Shown: piece by piece, positions 1 through 7,581 of the stretch
How positions within the stretch are numbered: position 1 is the first letter of the stretch
Layout of the letters: each line of letters opens with the position of its first letter
Notes under the pieces: generated by a model
What the model was told of the DNA's origin: nothing
The model's input: only the letters and a program-made list of their open reading frames with translations
Database searches by the model: none
Translations under genes and position numbers: made by a program
Assembly: GCA_003497625.1 (NCBI GenBank)
Contig: DNNO01000020.1
Location: 1-43,231 of the forward strand
Length of the DNA stretch: 43,231 nucleotides
Reading direction: 5' to 3'
DNA from: Flavobacterium sp.
GTDB lineage: Bacteria > Bacteroidota > Bacteroidia > Flavobacteriales > Flavobacteriaceae

Positions 1-19
1 GAGTATGTCGCCGCCTTTC
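1..19 (+). rRNA. 3' tail of a 5S ribosomal RNA gene (partial)
   Basis: The window opens with GAGTATGTCGCCGCC, which resembles the 3' end of flavobacterial 5S rRNA (the conserved GAGAGTA segment of helix IV/V followed by the 3' strand of helix I). A strong terminator follows immediately, as expected at the end of an rRNA operon. Only about 15-19 bases are inside the window, so the call rests on a short remembered pattern and the exact 3' end is uncertain. Confidence 0.55.
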
Positions 20-26
20 TTTTAGA

Positions 27-60
27 AGCCCAGTTTGAAAAAGCTGGGCTTTCTTTTTTT
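27..60 (+). terminator. Rho-independent terminator after the putative 5S rRNA
   Basis: The stem is AGCCCAG (27-33) with CTGGGCT (44-50), an A-rich loop and then a T-rich run to 60. It sits directly after the 5S tail and is the first of three successive hairpins. Confidence 0.8.
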
Positions 61-112
61 ATTGGTGCAGCGTGTCGGCCTTTGGCCTCGATCCGCCGCC
101 TTTCTTTTGAAA

Positions 113-142
113 AGCCCTATCAGTAATGATAGGGCTTTTTTG
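113..142 (+). terminator. Second terminator-like hairpin downstream of the rRNA tail
   Basis: A ten-base-pair stem AGCCCTATCA (113-122) pairs with TGATAGGGCT (127-136) around a GTAA tetraloop and is followed by a T run. The 15 bases at 94-108 just before it repeat 9-23, so a piece of the 5S tail plus a terminator appears to have been duplicated. Confidence 0.75.
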
Positions 143-150
143 TAATCAAT

Positions 151-475
151 AAATGCCCCTACTGGACTAAAAAACCACCCAAGAAGGTGGTTTTGTTGTT
201 TTTATACTTCATGAAAGGCTAACGCGAGCGTCTGCTAGCGAATGTACTTGGCTAGTTCGGCTAAAGCCTGCTAGCTTTTTTGAAATCTTTATGAGGTTTT
301 TGTTACCAGTATATCGTCCCTACGGGACTGGAAAAATAATTCAAAAGTGGTTTTCTACTTCATGAATCACTAAGGAGAGCTACTCGCTTGTAAATCTGCG
401 AGCACGATCAAGGCTTTTGTATATTTTAAAGAGTGTTTTTTACCAATATATTGTCACTAAGGGACTGGGAAAAAC
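151..475. repeat. Degenerate repeated segments downstream of the rRNA operon
   Basis: Three diverged copies of one unit are visible. Its core reads roughly ATATCGTCCCTACGGGACTG and lies at 151-170 (decayed), 308-331 and 445-469. The first two copies are followed by similar text containing CTTCATGAA (208-213 and 359-365 areas). The core itself is a small palindrome (GTCCC/GGGAC). These look like relics of a short interspersed intergenic repeat, not genes. Confidence 0.55.
171..202 (+). terminator. Third terminator-like hairpin
   Basis: AACCACC (173-179) pairs with GGTGGTT (186-192) around a short loop, flanked by A and T runs. It could work in either direction and may simply be part of the repeat-rich spacer. 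Confidence 0.5.
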
Positions 476-598
476 ATAATTGTTCTAATGAAAACCAATT
501 CTGCGTTAGGGATAGTAGCATTTGTTTGAGCTCTTACTTAAAATTCTTCAAAATTTTAAGTAAAGCGAGTGCGGATAGCCCGACCCTTAGGGAACGCC

Positions 599-1639
599 CT
601 AAAATTCTAAAATGGAATCGTAATGTTTGTGGTGATTTTTGAATTCTTGTACACCTTCTTTAAAAGTTAGGTATTTTGCACCATTTTTATGGTTGTTTTT
701 ACTGATTAGGTACATGTAATGAAAATGACGTGTGAGTTCTTTCCAACCGAATAAAAGCGAATGTTTTGGGTCATACATGTGAGTAGGTTCGCTAATTGCA
801 CCGTTTATTTCGACGATTTGGAAGTTTTTACCTTTTGCTAAATCTTCATAGGAATGGTACATAATATCCATTCTTCCAAAATGAAAACCACTGATTTGAC
901 TACAAATGGTATTGAAACTTTCCATCATTTCTGAGGTGATTTCGTGACTCGCATCAACGAATTTTGTTCCGCGACAATGATTGCCGTAAGGAACCAAATT
1001 AATGGTTTCTCCTTCGTTTAAAATAGTGTTTAGTTTGTCTTTGTATTCTTCTTCAAGTACTTCTAATTGTAGTAGATAGCGTTTGTCTTGATATAGTAAT
1101 TCTCGAAGGGTATTTTTACCGTTTCCGGTTAAAATCATGAATTCTTTGGATACAATTCCGGTTATTTTCCCAGGTTGGTTTGGTAATTTCACATAGAAAA
1201 GACCAATTTCATTTTCATACGGAATCAAATCCTGAATTAAAATGTCAAATTTCGCTTTTTTGAGGTAATTTTCTAGCTCTTTGGTAGTGTGAATTTTTTT
1301 TACTGCAGTTCCTCTTAAACCAATATCGGGTTTCGCAATTAGAGGGAATTGAATATTTTCGGAGCTAATTCTTTGTAAAATAACTTCTAAATTTTCATTA
1401 GGACTAACTAAAAGAGTTTTAGGATAATATTGGGGTGGAATCAAATCGTAAATTTCTTTTTTGGATTCCATGAAAAATCCTCCGTTTTTTATTGTTGGAT
1501 TAGAAGCATTAAAGAAAAAAAATGAGCGTGTTCTAATCACATAATACAAATATTGAAAATATACTGGCAAATACACCACTTGATAGGGCCAATATTCCCA
1601 ATGGGTTAACTTATGTAGGAAAAGATTCAGTTTTGTCAT
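599..1639 (-). CDS. ATP-grasp domain protein (D-Ala-D-Ala ligase-like fold)
   Basis: The 346-residue protein has ATP-grasp signatures: the nucleotide-binding lysine in PLIAKPDIGLRG (around K103) and the metal-binding end FGRMDIMY...NFQIVEINGA with D258, E277 and N279. ATP-grasp enzymes join a carboxylate to an amine or thiol through an acyl-phosphate. The substrate here is unknown; flavobacterial relatives are often labelled D-alanine-D-alanine ligase, but the first 60 residues are aromatic and basic, unlike Ddl. It is the last gene of a tight minus-strand run, starting 3 bases after the NRDE gene ends, so co-transcription is likely. It is cytoplasmic, with no signal peptide. The fold is secure and the reaction is not. 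Confidence 0.85.
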   Translation of the reverse strand: MTKLNLFLHKLTHWEYWPYQVVYLPVYFQYLYYVIRTRSFFFFNASNPTIKNGGFFMESKKEIYDLIPPQYYPKTLLVSPNENLEVILQRISSENIQFPLIAKPDIGLRGTAVKKIHTTKELENYLKKAKFDILIQDLIPYENEIGLFYVKLPNQPGKITGIVSKEFMILTGNGKNTLRELLYQDKRYLLQLEVLEEEYKDKLNTILNEGETINLVPYGNHCRGTKFVDASHEITSEMMESFNTICSQISGFHFGRMDIMYHSYEDLAKGKNFQIVEINGAISEPTHMYDPKHSLLFGWKELTRHFHYMYLISKNNHKNGAKYLTFKEGVQEFKNHHKHYDSILEF

Positions 1640-1642
1640 TTT

Positions 1643-2317
1643 TTATTCGAATAAATCAAGATACTTCATTTGTATTATATCGTTCTTTACTTTGCATTGC
1701 GTTATGCTGATGGTTTTCAATACATCGTTGCGATTAATCTGCAAGCCAAATTCTTTATTTTCTGATTCTGTAAATTGATGAAAATGTAAAATTTCTTCAG
1801 GTGTTGGATTAGTTTTTACTTTTATAAAATCTTGAAACCATTCTTTTCTTTTTTCTCTAATTTCTTTTGAATAAAGAGTAGAAGAGGACCAAATATGAAA
1901 TTCCTTCACATCAAATTCTGTGGTCCTTTTTTCAGCTTCGTTCCATTGCAATTGTATCAATTTATTATTTTCAACTAACACTATTGTGAACGGTTCAATG
2001 TCAGTCAAATCAATTTTTTCCCAATAATCGAAAGTGTTTTCAGCGGTCATTAAGTCTAAGACAACTAAACCTCTACTTTTTCGGTATTTTGATTTTGGAA
2101 TGTGTTTTTCTTGTGCCCCGTTTAGCAAAACAATAATTTTAGTTTCGCTATGTGCTACCCAAGTTCCTCCAGCTTTTGGGTCTTTTGGAAAGATTATCTT
2201 TTTTCCATCAATCAAATATTCTTGTGGTGAAAGGGCTCTTTCACGAGTAATTTTTTCATCTCTGTTGGAAGTAATAATACAACCTTCAGGAGTTGGAATA
2301 TACGTTACTGTGCACAT
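1643..2317 (-). CDS. NRDE (TANGO2-like) family protein
   Basis: The 224-residue protein begins MCTVTYIP and carries the family motif TSNRDE at residues 16-21, then GGTWVA near 50-55. This matches the NRDE/TANGO2 family (PF05742). Cys2, exposed after removal of Met1, resembles an N-terminal nucleophile. The bacterial function is not established; the eukaryotic homologue is linked to heme and lipid handling. The gene overlaps the upstream DinB-like gene by 13 bases and precedes the ATP-grasp gene by 3 bases, so it is inside an operon. Family assignment is firm and the role is open. Confidence 0.88.
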   Translation of the reverse strand: MCTVTYIPTPEGCIITSNRDEKITRERALSPQEYLIDGKKIIFPKDPKAGGTWVAHSETKIIVLLNGAQEKHIPKSKYRKSRGLVVLDLMTAENTFDYWEKIDLTDIEPFTIVLVENNKLIQLQWNEAEKRTTEFDVKEFHIWSSSTLYSKEIREKRKEWFQDFIKVKTNPTPEEILHFHQFTESENKEFGLQINRNDVLKTISITQCKVKNDIIQMKYLDLFE

Positions 2318-2793
2318 TGTTTGCGATATTCTAATGTTGATGGAGCTACTCCGAATGTATTAGGTATTTTAATATGCGGCAAACTATGTAATGCCACTTT
2401 TATCAAGGCTTGATGATGAATACTGTGTTCTAAATTATAAATTAATTCTCTGAAATAATTGGTTTGTAACAGTTCAATAGGACTAAAACAATTGTGTGTT
2501 AGCGAAAGAGGTTTATTAGGTTTGTCTAGTTCCAAATGATATTTTTCAATAATAGCAATCGCTTCATTTTTATCGGTTTGAAGTAGTAAATCTCGTTTTC
2601 TATCATCGTAATTGATTAATCCGTATTCGTAGTTTTCTAGCAAACAACCAAATAATTCAATAATATGACGCATGTGTTCTCCAATAGTAGCATTGCTTAA
2701 CTCTGGATTTTTTTGTGTGAATTCATCGTTTGTAAGTTGACGAAGTAATTCGATATTTTCGGAAAGATTATTCTTTATACTTTGTATCAGCAT
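2305..2793 (-). CDS. DinB-like (YfiT/DinB superfamily) protein
   Basis: This is a four-helix-bundle DinB-type protein. Histidines that could form the metal triad are visible in GEHMRHI near the N-terminus and EHSIHHQ near the C-terminus. DinB/YfiT proteins include thiol-dependent metalloenzymes, but many have no known substrate. The open frame extends to 2817, but the ATG at 2793 is chosen because it gives MLIQSIKNNL and avoids a 20-base overlap with msrB; it falls 4 bases after the msrB stop. The gene overlaps the NRDE gene by 13 bases. It is not the SOS polymerase DinB despite the name. Confidence 0.8.
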   Translation of the reverse strand: MLIQSIKNNLSENIELLRQLTNDEFTQKNPELSNATIGEHMRHIIELFGCLLENYEYGLINYDDRKRDLLLQTDKNEAIAIIEKYHLELDKPNKPLSLTHNCFSPIELLQTNYFRELIYNLEHSIHHQALIKVALHSLPHIKIPNTFGVAPSTLEYRKQCAQ

Positions 2794-2797
2794 AGTT

Positions 2798-3283
2798 TTA
2801 CTTGGTTTCTGGAACAAATTTCATGGAAACAGAGTTCATGCAAAAGCGTTGACCAGTAGTTTCTTTTGGACCATCGTCAAAAATATGACCTAAGTGACCA
2901 TCGCATTTTGCGCACAATACTTCAGTTCTAACCATTCCGTAGCTCAAATCTTGAACATACACAACCGAACCTTTAATCGCTTTGTCAAACGAAGGCCAAC
3001 CACAATGCGAATCAAATTTGGTATCTGAGGTGAATAAATCATTTCCGCAACCTGCACAAACGTATTTACCTTTTTCAAAATGATCCCAATATTCTCCCGT
3101 AAAGGCTCTTTCGGTTCCTTTGTTTCTTAAAACTTCATATTGCTCTGGAGTAAGCTCCGCTTTCCATTGCGCTTCGGTTTTTTTGGAATTTGAATTCATG
3201 TTTTTTGGTTCTTTGTTTTGTGATTGACACGACTGAAATGTGATTACTAAAAGTAATAAAAATAAGTTTTTCATAGCTAACAT
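2798..3283 (-). CDS. msrB: Peptide methionine-R-sulfoxide reductase MsrB, lipoprotein form
   Basis: The MsrB domain covers about residues 36-158. Four zinc cysteines occur as CAGC (76, 79) and CAKC (124, 127), HCGWPSF is the substrate-site motif, and the catalytic cysteine is C148 in RFCMNS. It reduces methionine-R-sulfoxide in proteins using thioredoxin-type electrons. The N-terminus is a lipoprotein signal with FQSC (Cys19), so the enzyme probably repairs periplasmic or envelope proteins. MLAMKNL offers two starts (3283 or 3274); the second gives a typical signal peptide start. It heads the msrB-DinB-NRDE-ATP-grasp run. Confidence 0.95.
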   Translation of the reverse strand: MLAMKNLFLLLLVITFQSCQSQNKEPKNMNSNSKKTEAQWKAELTPEQYEVLRNKGTERAFTGEYWDHFEKGKYVCAGCGNDLFTSDTKFDSHCGWPSFDKAIKGSVVYVQDLSYGMVRTEVLCAKCDGHLGHIFDDGPKETTGQRFCMNSVSMKFVPETK

Positions 3284-3344
3284 TTTTTCAAATTTAAGTG
3301 TTATAATTCAAATAAAATGTTAACAATCTTACAAAGTATTTGAA

Positions 3345-3788
3345 TTAGGTATTGATTTCTAAATCTTTAATATAATCTTCATTTTCATAAAAGAAACGTT
3401 CAAAAGCATCCATTTTTTCGGCAAAGAAGTCAAAAACTTCAGGCCAAGTGTTTTTGTTATTAATACTAATTCCTGTTTTTTCTACCCAAACACGACTAAT
3501 TACTTTTCCTGTTTCTAAATAGAAATTACGTTCAAAAATAACATCGTCTAAATAGTCTTCTAACAGAATTGTTTTTAACGATTCTACTTTCTCATAATAT
3601 ATCTTACGTTTTTCTTCGTCTTTTGGTTCTATATCTAGCAAAACTTGTGCTTTTTTATTGTCAACATAAAATTTGAAGGTTACATCTTTTATTTTGGTAT
3701 TGTATAACAACCACTTACGAGGATATTCGGCGGCAAATGCAATCCAAAAATCTTTTTTTATTTGTAAGGCTTCTTCTTTACTGAACAT
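3345..3788 (-). CDS. DUF4268 domain-containing protein
   Basis: The 147-residue soluble protein is acidic and aromatic-rich and matches the flavobacterial DUF4268 family (pattern FWIAFAAEYPRKWLLYNT near the N-terminus, FYLETGKVISRVWVE in the middle). DUF4268 domains elsewhere are found with restriction-like nucleases, but no catalytic motif is obvious here and the function is unknown. It stands alone on the minus strand, 61 bases upstream of msrB and divergent from the Nudix gene across 69 bases, so the two may share a control region. Confidence 0.75.
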   Translation of the reverse strand: MFSKEEALQIKKDFWIAFAAEYPRKWLLYNTKIKDVTFKFYVDNKKAQVLLDIEPKDEEKRKIYYEKVESLKTILLEDYLDDVIFERNFYLETGKVISRVWVEKTGISINNKNTWPEVFDFFAEKMDAFERFFYENEDYIKDLEINT

Positions 3789-3857
3789 ATTATTAAATTA
3801 GAAAGTTATTTTGTTTGAAAAAAATAGCTACCTTTAAGGTTGCTAAATTGAGATTGT

Positions 3858-4511
3858 ATGCTTTTTAATGATTTTATAAAATATATTCCAAAGATAGAAA
3901 AAGAAACGCTCCTTTCTACGGATGCGCATGCAAAAATGGCACCGCTAGAGCGTATTTCTTACTTAAATGAGGAAAATTATATAGACAAAAATCCGAGGAA
4001 AGCTGCCGTTTTAATGCTTTTTTATCCTAAAAATTCGATTACTCATTTAGCTTTAATCGTTCGAAATTCGTATCCTGGAGTACATTCCTCACAAATTGGT
4101 TTTCCAGGTGGAAAAGTGGAAGAATACGATGCCGATTTAGAGGAAACGGCACTTAGAGAAACTCATGAAGAAGTAGGGATTCATCCTGATAAAATTCAAA
4201 TCATTAAACCATTTAGCGAAATTTACATTCCACCAAGTAATTTTTTAGTAGCTCCATTTATGGGGATTTCTAATGAAGAATTAACTTTTATTCCAGATTT
4301 AGATGAAGTTAAAAGAGTGTTGGAGTTTTCAATTGCTGACTTTTTAGATGAGAAAAGTATTACTAAAGTTAAGATGTCAACATCTTATGCTACCGATATT
4401 GAAGTGCCTGCTTTTATGGTGGACAAATATGTGGTTTGGGGCGCTACTGCAATGATGATGAGTGAGTTAAAAGAAACCATTAAATGTGCGTTAAGTAAAT
4501 GTAATTTATAG
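3858..4511 (+). CDS. Nudix hydrolase, CoA pyrophosphatase type
   Basis: The 217-residue protein has a Nudix box around residues 84-108 ending RETHEEVGI. The UPF0035 motif that marks coenzyme A pyrophosphatases precedes it: LIVRNSYPGVHSSQIGFPGG. Members split CoA into 3',5'-ADP and 4'-phosphopantetheine. It is cytoplasmic. The length and motif order fit NudL/YeaB-like enzymes, so confidence in the subfamily is good, although the substrate has not been shown for this protein. The acyltransferase gene follows 98 bases later on the same strand with its own promoter-like site. Confidence 0.88.
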   Translation: MLFNDFIKYIPKIEKETLLSTDAHAKMAPLERISYLNEENYIDKNPRKAAVLMLFYPKNSITHLALIVRNSYPGVHSSQIGFPGGKVEEYDADLEETALRETHEEVGIHPDKIQIIKPFSEIYIPPSNFLVAPFMGISNEELTFIPDLDEVKRVLEFSIADFLDEKSITKVKMSTSYATDIEVPAFMVDKYVVWGATAMMMSELKETIKCALSKCNL

Positions 4512-4579
4512 TGGTTTCAAATTATTGCACATGATGGTGATTTTAAGTCTTTTTTTCTTTCTAAAATCACCTATTTTAC

Positions 4580-4587
4580 TACTTTTG
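4580..4587 (+). promoter_or_regulatory. Bacteroidota -7 promoter element (TACTTTTG)
   Basis: TAnnTTTG occurs 22 bases before the first ATG of the acyltransferase gene. No clear -33 TTTG is seen at the usual spacing, so this is a plausible but incomplete promoter. Confidence 0.4.
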
Positions 4588-4609
4588 CGTTCTTGTTTTG
4601 TTAAAATAA

Positions 4610-5428
4610 ATGAAAATTATGGGATTATTTAAGAGAAATCCTTTCGGACATATATTGTTTTTAAAGACTTGGTTAATTCGTATAGCGGGTTTTTTAACAC
4701 ACCGTCGTTATCGTTATTTTAACCAATTACAAATCGAAGGTTCTGAGATTATAAGAAGTTTGCCTGATACGAACGTTTTATTTATTTCGAATCACCAAAC
4801 CTATTTTGCTGATGTTGTGGCTATGTTTCACGTTTTTAATGCGAGTTTAAAAGGAAGAGAAAATAACATTAAAAATGTAATGTATTTGTGGAATCCGAAG
4901 TTAAATATGTATTACGTAGCAGCTAAAGAAACCATGCAAGAAGGTTTGTTGCCAAGAATTTTAGCTTACGCGGGAGCCATTACAGTAGAAAGAACTTGGA
5001 GAGCGAAAGGAAAAGATGTTACGGAGAAAAAAGATGTTAATCCGAACGATACTGAAAATATTAAGATTGCTTTAGAAGATGGCTGGGTAATTACTTTTCC
5101 ACAAGGAACTACACGTTCTTTTAAACCAGTGCGAAAAGGAACAGCTCATATTATTTTGCAACACAAACCAGTTGTAGTGCCAATTGTAATTGACGGTTTC
5201 CGTCGTTCTTTTGACCGAAAAGGATTGATGATTAAGAAAAAAGGAATCTTACAATCAATGGTGATTAAAGAACCTTTAAAAATTGATTACGAAACAGCAA
5301 CGGTTGATGAAGTGGTAGAAATGATTGAATTTGCAATAGAACAACATCCTTCTTTATTAAAAGTGATTCCGTCTGAAGTTTTAGATGAACAAGCTAAATT
5401 AGATAGAGAAAGAATGTGGAAATATTAA
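4610..5428 (+). CDS. 1-acylglycerol-3-phosphate acyltransferase-like (PlsC/LPLAT family)
   Basis: The 272-residue protein has the two LPLAT landmarks: NHQTYFAD at residues 61-68 (catalytic His and Asp) and FPQGTTRSF around 162-170 (phosphate binding). It probably transfers an acyl chain to lysophosphatidate or a related lipid at the inner membrane face. Both motifs carry one residue more than the usual NHx4D and FPEGTRS forms (see findings). ATGAAAATTATGGG offers two starts, 4610 or 4619. The gene ends just before a bidirectional terminator shared with the TraB gene. Family is secure; exact acceptor is not. Confidence 0.87.
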   Translation: MKIMGLFKRNPFGHILFLKTWLIRIAGFLTHRRYRYFNQLQIEGSEIIRSLPDTNVLFISNHQTYFADVVAMFHVFNASLKGRENNIKNVMYLWNPKLNMYYVAAKETMQEGLLPRILAYAGAITVERTWRAKGKDVTEKKDVNPNDTENIKIALEDGWVITFPQGTTRSFKPVRKGTAHIILQHKPVVVPIVIDGFRRSFDRKGLMIKKKGILQSMVIKEPLKIDYETATVDEVVEMIEFAIEQHPSLLKVIPSEVLDEQAKLDRERMWKY

Positions 5429-5432
5429 ATAA

Positions 5433-5458
5433 AAAAGAGGCAATTGCCTCTTTTTTTT
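5433..5458. terminator. Bidirectional terminator between converging genes
   Basis: The perfect palindrome AAGAGGCAATTGCCTCTT (5435-5452) is flanked by A and T runs. It serves the acyltransferase on plus and the sigma-factor operon on minus. Confidence 0.9.
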
Positions 5459-6311
5459 ATTGAACTGCTTCTACTTTATATCCTTGTTTTCGCAATAGTT
5501 TAATTACACCTTCTTCTCCAGCTAAATGACCTGCACCAACACCAAAAAAGGTAGGTTTGTCTTTCATGGTTTTAATCATAATTGGAATCCAGTTTTTATT
5601 TCTATTGTTCAATAAAACATCTTGGTTTTCAGAAGTGATTTTGTTATCAGAATCATCCATCATTTTTAGCATTCCTTCAATGTCTTTGTTTTGATAGATT
5701 TTCATCATTTTATTCATTTCATCTTTATCTTTTTCTAAATCGCCTTTTGCCATTTTCAACAATTCTTCTGCTTGGATTTGATAAGAAATATTATCAAAAA
5801 CTTTCATTTGATCTTCAATAGTTTCTAATCCGAAAACTTCTTCGTTTTGTTCTTCGGTTACTTTCATTAAAACACTTTCCACCGATTGAAATGGGCAATC
5901 AATCATCTTAGGATAAAGCATAGTGCTTATCATAAAAGGTTTGAAACTATCAAATAGCTTAGCCGACATGTTCAAGTTTTTCTTTAGAAATTCATCTACT
6001 GTTTTAAAATCTTCCGAGTTTAGTAAAGTAGATAATTTCGCACCATCTTTCATCATCATATGCTGCATCATTTGCATTTGCATCGATTTTTCGTCCATAT
6101 CAAGCTCTAAATACAATTGTTTTGTATTGTCCAATGCTCTTAGAGTATTGTCATCCAAAGTAGCATCACAAGTAATATGAATGGTTCCAAATAAATACGA
6201 ATCGTGTTTTAATCCGTTTCCAGAAATTTTCCACAATAAACTCTTTTCTAATTCTTGAGAAAAAGAAAAACCAGTTAGCAAGGTTAAAAGCGAAATGAAT
6301 ATTTTTTTCAT
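5457..6311 (-). CDS. TraB/GumN family protein
   Basis: The 284-residue exported protein has a signal peptide (residues 1-19, ending FSFSQ), the family motif FGTIH (41-45) and the C-terminal GVGAGHLAGEEG motif near 258-269. TraB/GumN proteins share the Tiki-type metal-dependent protease-like fold, with paired GTIH and GxGH motifs supplying metal ligands. Their bacterial substrates are mostly unknown. A Met-rich stretch lies near residues 77-88. Its ATG overlaps the TAA of the upstream membrane-protein gene by one base, so it is translationally coupled to the ECF sigma operon. Confidence 0.85.
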   Translation of the reverse strand: MKKIFISLLTLLTGFSFSQELEKSLLWKISGNGLKHDSYLFGTIHITCDATLDDNTLRALDNTKQLYLELDMDEKSMQMQMMQHMMMKDGAKLSTLLNSEDFKTVDEFLKKNLNMSAKLFDSFKPFMISTMLYPKMIDCPFQSVESVLMKVTEEQNEEVFGLETIEDQMKVFDNISYQIQAEELLKMAKGDLEKDKDEMNKMMKIYQNKDIEGMLKMMDDSDNKITSENQDVLLNNRNKNWIPIMIKTMKDKPTFFGVGAGHLAGEEGVIKLLRKQGYKVEAVQ

Positions 6312-6952
6312 TAGTAATCAATTTTTTTAAGTTCGTTATAGTTTTTTTCAAGTCTTCTCATTAAAATACCATATAAAACGCGGTAGAATAGCCAAATTAG
6401 TCCCACAAAAACAGCAATTATAACGGCATAAACCATAAACATAATGCAATAGAAAACATTTGAATCTACATTTTGTGACATTTTATCTACCATTTTACGA
6501 ATGTTTTGATCATACATAAATTGGAAAACAAACACTAAAATAAAAGAAAAAGCAGTCATGGTTAAATTATACCAAACGTAGTATTTGACTGTTTTTCGGG
6601 TTTTTAATATGCTTTGCATCAATTGTTTTACCGTATCAGTGGTGTTGATGGCTCTGTAATTTTTGAAAAACAAATAGATGAAAAATAATATAACACCATA
6701 ATTTACAAATGTAATTATAGGCATTGCAGTATCTAAATGATACATTTTAAGGGTTTTGAAATACTCTTCATCTGCAGTAAAAAACGAAATACCTGTCCAT
6801 AATAAAAGCTCTAAAACGCTAATAATTACAATCCACTTCACGATAGAAGAGGAGCGTTTATGCAACATTCCGTAAATTTCTTTTTCACCTATTTGTTGGA
6901 ACGAACTTTCTTGTTTTTTCCAGTCTTTTTTTAATAAATCTAATTCATCCAT
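6311..6952 (-). CDS. Four-helix membrane protein encoded after the ECF sigma factor
   Basis: The 213-residue protein has a cytoplasmic N-terminal stretch (MDELDLLKKDWKKQE, residues 1-15) and four predicted membrane segments at about 38-58, 78-97, 124-146 and 167-192. No named family was recognised, but similar proteins directly follow ECF sigma genes in many Flavobacteriaceae. The position, 3 bases after the sigma gene, and the short cytoplasmic N-terminus suggest a membrane-bound partner or regulator of that sigma factor. This is inference from context, since no anti-sigma domain can be seen. Confidence 0.7.
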   Translation of the reverse strand: MDELDLLKKDWKKQESSFQQIGEKEIYGMLHKRSSSIVKWIVIISVLELLLWTGISFFTADEEYFKTLKMYHLDTAMPIITFVNYGVILFFIYLFFKNYRAINTTDTVKQLMQSILKTRKTVKYYVWYNLTMTAFSFILVFVFQFMYDQNIRKMVDKMSQNVDSNVFYCIMFMVYAVIIAVFVGLIWLFYRVLYGILMRRLEKNYNELKKIDY

Positions 6953-6955
6953 GAG

Positions 6956-7450
6956 TTACGGATTTAATATTTTTTTTAATTTCCCTTTCACACGGTTCAT
7001 TTTTACCCGTGCATTCACTTCACTAATCCCCAACGTTTCTGAAATTTCGGTATAATCTTTATCTTCTAAGTATAAGAAAACTAAGGCTTTTTCAATGTCG
7101 TTCAGCTCGCTAATAGCGCTGTACAAAAGCTTTAATTTTTCTTCTTCTTCAAAGTTGTAGTCGTCTTGTGTTACCTTATGAAAAGTACTATCAAATTCAA
7201 TTGTGTCAATGCTTCGCTTCTTTTTTCGATATAAGGTAATGGCCGTGTTTAATCCTACGCGATACGCCCAAGTAGTAAATTTAGAATCGCCTCTGAAGTT
7301 GGGAAAAGCTTTCCATAATTGAATCGTAATTTCCTGAAACAAATCTTTATGCGCATCCTCATCAGTAGTATATAATCGACAAATTTTGTGGATTATATTC
7401 TGATTCTCTTTGAGTTGTTTTACGAAAAGTGCTTCCGATTCTGATTTCAT
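6956..7450 (-). CDS. ECF-type RNA polymerase sigma factor
   Basis: The 164-residue protein has sigma region 2 (about 15-80, with DLFQEITIQLW and FTTWAYRVGLNTAI) and region 4 (about 105-160, with the helix-turn-helix around YTEISETLGISEVNARVKMNR). Region 3 is absent, as in ECF sigma factors. It should direct RNA polymerase to a small regulon, possibly including its own operon. It is first in a three-gene coupled operon with the four-helix membrane protein and the TraB/GumN protein, and is divergent from the NADH dehydrogenase gene. Confidence 0.92.
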   Translation of the reverse strand: MKSESEALFVKQLKENQNIIHKICRLYTTDEDAHKDLFQEITIQLWKAFPNFRGDSKFTTWAYRVGLNTAITLYRKKKRSIDTIEFDSTFHKVTQDDYNFEEEEKLKLLYSAISELNDIEKALVFLYLEDKDYTEISETLGISEVNARVKMNRVKGKLKKILNP

Positions 7451-7521
7451 ATATAATAAGTAGTCTTTTGAACTAATTTGTTACAAGTTTACTATTTCAA
7501 ATTTAAATAATCATTAACTAT

Positions 7522-7558
7522 TTTGCGAAAGATTTAATTCTTTTTCTTCTTATCTTTG
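7522..7558 (+). promoter_or_regulatory. Candidate promoter of the NADH dehydrogenase gene
   Basis: TTTG at 7522-7525 and TATCTTTG at 7551-7558 fit the Bacteroidota -33/-7 elements, although the 25-base spacer is slightly long. The -7 element lies 23 bases before the ATG. Confidence 0.45.
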
Positions 7559-7581
7559 AAGTGATTAATTTACAATGATAA

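Larger units (their letters stand above)
143..598. other. Gene-free spacer
   Basis: There is no convincing coding sequence between the rRNA terminators and the ATP-grasp gene. The only long open frame (433-642, plus) overlaps the end of that gene antisense and has no recognisable protein features. The spacer holds the degenerate repeats described separately and GC-richer palindromic patches such as GCTAACGCGAGCG near 218. Confidence 0.6.

Noticed and set aside
61-110. tRNA-like text (CGGCCTTTGGCCTCGATCC) after the first terminator
   Set aside because: It does not fold into a cloverleaf with acceptor and anticodon arms; it is better read as duplicated 5S tail plus a short palindrome.
433-642. 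69-codon open frame on plus in the rRNA-downstream spacer
   Set aside because: It has no recognisable features, lies in repeat-derived text and overlaps the end of the ATP-grasp gene antisense.
2305-2817. Translation start of the DinB-like gene at 2817
   Set aside because: It would overlap the msrB coding end by 20 bases; the ATG at 2793 just after the msrB stop gives a more natural N-terminus.
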